DNA of 23,130 bases, from the NCBI GenBank assembly GCA_963789785.1, contig CAWBNC010000023.1, forward strand, positions 1-23,130, read 5' to 3'. The first letter of the stretch is position 1. Each line of letters begins with the position of its first letter. The notes below the pieces were generated by a model. It ran no database searches, was not told the origin of the DNA, and was given only the letters and a program-made list of their open reading frames with translations. Positions 21,883-23,130 of the stretch are shown piece by piece. The translations under genes and the position numbers were made by a program. The stretch comes from JAEULH01 sp963789785 (GTDB lineage Bacteria > Pseudomonadota > Alphaproteobacteria > Rhodospirillales > Defluviicoccaceae).

Positions 21883-22141
21883 GCGCCTTGCCGGCCTTCA
21901 CCGGGCCGCCGACCTTTTAAGGGAGTTCTACACCGCGCCCTACCGCGGCGCCATCGCCCGGGCCAAGCGGGACGAAGACGATCTGTTCATGCTGTTCGTC
22001 TACTGCGAGATGATGGGCGTTCCCAATCCCGCGACCTACTACACGCTGGAGCTGCAGCCGATCCTGATGGAGCGCTTCCATGACTGGCATCGGCGGATGG
22101 GCATGGAGCACTCGCCTCTCGACCACTTCAGGTGCTGTTGA
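21869..22141 (+). CDS. cory-CC-star protein
   Basis: GTG 21869 follows GGAGGGGAGG (21852-21861) and overlaps the previous gene by 14 bases; 90 residues. The sequence has a helical N-terminus, then DEDDLFMLFVYCEMMGVPNP with Cys46, ATYYTLELQPILMERFHDWH, and ends with FRCC before the stop. The conserved YCE..G.PNP core and the terminal Cys-Cys are the defining features of the small family known as cory-CC-star, whose function is unknown. It sits between the Cys-Cys thioredoxin-like gene and an ArsA-family ATPase. The exposed C-terminal thiols suggest metal binding or a mixed disulfide with a partner; this is inference. Confidence 0.85.
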   Translation: MRWRERLAGLHRAADLLREFYTAPYRGAIARAKRDEDDLFMLFVYCEMMGVPNPATYYTLELQPILMERFHDWHRRMGMEHSPLDHFRCC

Positions 22142-22154
22142 GGCCGCCGGACCG

Positions 22155-23130
22155 GTGAGCGTGGGATATGACGGCGGCGTTCGGGATCCACCGACAATGC
22201 TAAGCCTGCTCGACCGCCGCGTGGTTTTCTTCGGTGGCAAGGGCGGGGTCGGCAAGACCACGATGGCGGCGGCGTTTTCTGTTGTGGCCGCGGCGCAGGG
22301 CAAGTCGTGTCTGGTCGTTTCCACCGATCCGGCCCATTCCTTGGGCGATGTTTTCGCGCGGGCCATCGGCGCGACTGAAACCTGCCTGGAGGCCGGGCTG
22401 TTCGGTCTCGAAATCGACGCCGAAGAGGAGGCCGACCGCTACATCGAAGGGGTCAAGCAGACCATGCGGAGCCTGGTCCGGCCGCAGCTCTACGCGGAGG
22501 TCGATCGGCAACTCGACCTGGCCCGCTTTGCCCCGGGCGCGGCCGAAGCGGCGATGCTTGAGCGGGTCGCCGACCTCATGGCGCGGGGTCTCGAGCGCTA
22601 CGACCTCGTCGTCTTTGACACCGCGCCCACGGGGCATACGATCCGGCTGCTCTCTCTCCCCGAAGTCATGGCAGCCTGGACCGAGGGCCTGCTCCGTCAC
22701 GAGGATCGTTCACGCCACCTGGGCAAGGTCCTGGAGCGCATGGGCGGTGGGCGCGGCCGCAAGGGCGACGAGCTGTCCTACATCGACGCGGCTGAAGGCG
22801 AGGCGGAACGCGGTTCTGAGAGCGATCGGTCCGCCCGCGATCCCGCCACGCGGATCCGCGCCGTCCTGCAGGCGCGACGCACCCGGTTCCTTCGCGCCCG
22901 CCGGATGCTTCTCGACGCGAGCACGACGGCGTTCGTCCTGGTCCTGATGCCCGAGCGCCTGCCCATCCTTGAAACGGGCAGGGCGCTCGCGACCCTGCGC
23001 CGCTTCAGGGTTCCGGTCGCGGCGATGCTGGTCAACCGGATCCTCCCGCAGACGGTCGCAGGAAGCTTTCTCGCGAAACGTCGTGAGCAGCAGTCCCAAT
23101 ACCTCGACCAGATCGACAAGACCTTCGCCA
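22155..23130 (+). CDS. ArsA-family (ArsA/GET3-like) ATPase, partial at window end
   Basis: The frame is open from GTG 22155; ATG 22197 (MLSLLDRRVVFFGGKGGVGK) is an alternative start and gives the family's usual N-terminus. The deviant P-loop GGKGGVGKTT (13-22 from the ATG), VVSTDPAHSLGDVF and the later FDTAPTGHTIRLLSLP are signature motifs of ArsA/GET3 ATPases. At least 311 codons without any shift run to the window end at TFA. I see no CxxC as in eukaryotic GET3 and no ArsD or ArsB genes, so arsenite export is not supported. Its link to cory-CC-star and CstA is the only functional clue: energising or inserting a membrane partner is possible. Confidence 0.88.
   Translation, partial: MSVGYDGGVRDPPTMLSLLDRRVVFFGGKGGVGKTTMAAAFSVVAAAQGKSCLVVSTDPAHSLGDVFARAIGATETCLEAGLFGLEIDAEEEADRYIEGVKQTMRSLVRPQLYAEVDRQLDLARFAPGAAEAAMLERVADLMARGLERYDLVVFDTAPTGHTIRLLSLPEVMAAWTEGLLRHEDRSRHLGKVLERMGGGRGRKGDELSYIDAAEGEAERGSESDRSARDPATRIRAVLQARRTRFLRARRMLLDASTTAFVLVLMPERLPILETGRALATLRRFRVPVAAMLVNRILPQTVAGSFLAKRREQQSQYLDQIDKTFA

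Noticed and set aside
22155..23130. Arsenic resistance operon
   Set aside because: The ATPase is ArsA-like, but no arsB, arsC, arsD or arsR is present, and the neighbours are cory-CC-star and cstA.

Overview
The window is GC-rich (roughly two thirds G+C by eye) and reads as a chromosomal piece of an alphaproteobacterium. A Rhodospirillales-like host is my best guess, from a DUF4167-type protein, an ada gene overlapped by a 2OG-Fe(II) oxygenase gene, recR next to ybaB, and a cstA / cory-CC-star / ArsA-ATPase cluster. No rRNA, tRNA or CRISPR was seen.

Positions 1-5848 hold a prophage-like replication module, all on the + strand, with ATGA-type stop/start overlaps at most junctions: a DUF6511-like protein, three tiny coupled ORFs, a ParB-like protein, an unknown protein, a PrimPol-PriCT-helicase, a repeat-rich AT-rich spacer that looks like a replication origin, a RuvC-like nuclease, a Cys-rich protein and the start of a DUF6378-like gene. 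At about 5846 this module is cut by a segment of different character (5846-8105). That segment holds an alpha/beta-hydrolase fragment, a DUF4167-type gene and a long non-coding stretch with two related promoter-like repeats, a stable hairpin and two intrinsic terminators. Phage-type sequence returns at 8106 (ParB N-terminus joined tail-to-tail to a DUF3489 gene), followed by a YkvA/DUF1232 membrane protein and a truncated terminase-small-subunit-like gene.

Positions 9664-15336 are a nest of insertion sequences. A remnant of an IS3-type element is cut by an IS21-type element (istA/istB). Its istA is split by an IS3-like orfA/orfB element, and that element in turn carries an IS110-type element. 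Deleting 10393-13232 restores an uninterrupted istA of about 499 codons.

From 15466 to the end the genes look chromosomal: ada and a 2OG-Fe(II) oxygenase, then recR and ybaB on the minus strand, a frameshifted second 2OG-Fe(II) oxygenase, and an operon of cstA, a thioredoxin-like protein with a Cys-Cys pair, a cory-CC-star protein and an ArsA-family ATPase that runs off the window. The last four genes are packed closely and probably act together, perhaps in thiol- or ATPase-assisted control of the CstA carrier; that role is inference.

Many genes, both phage-type and chromosomal, are broken by single-base shifts while their sense continues in another frame. Gene halves are therefore described together. 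The shifts are absent from 9.7-18.5 kb, so sequence error in parts of the assembly is at least as likely as true gene decay.
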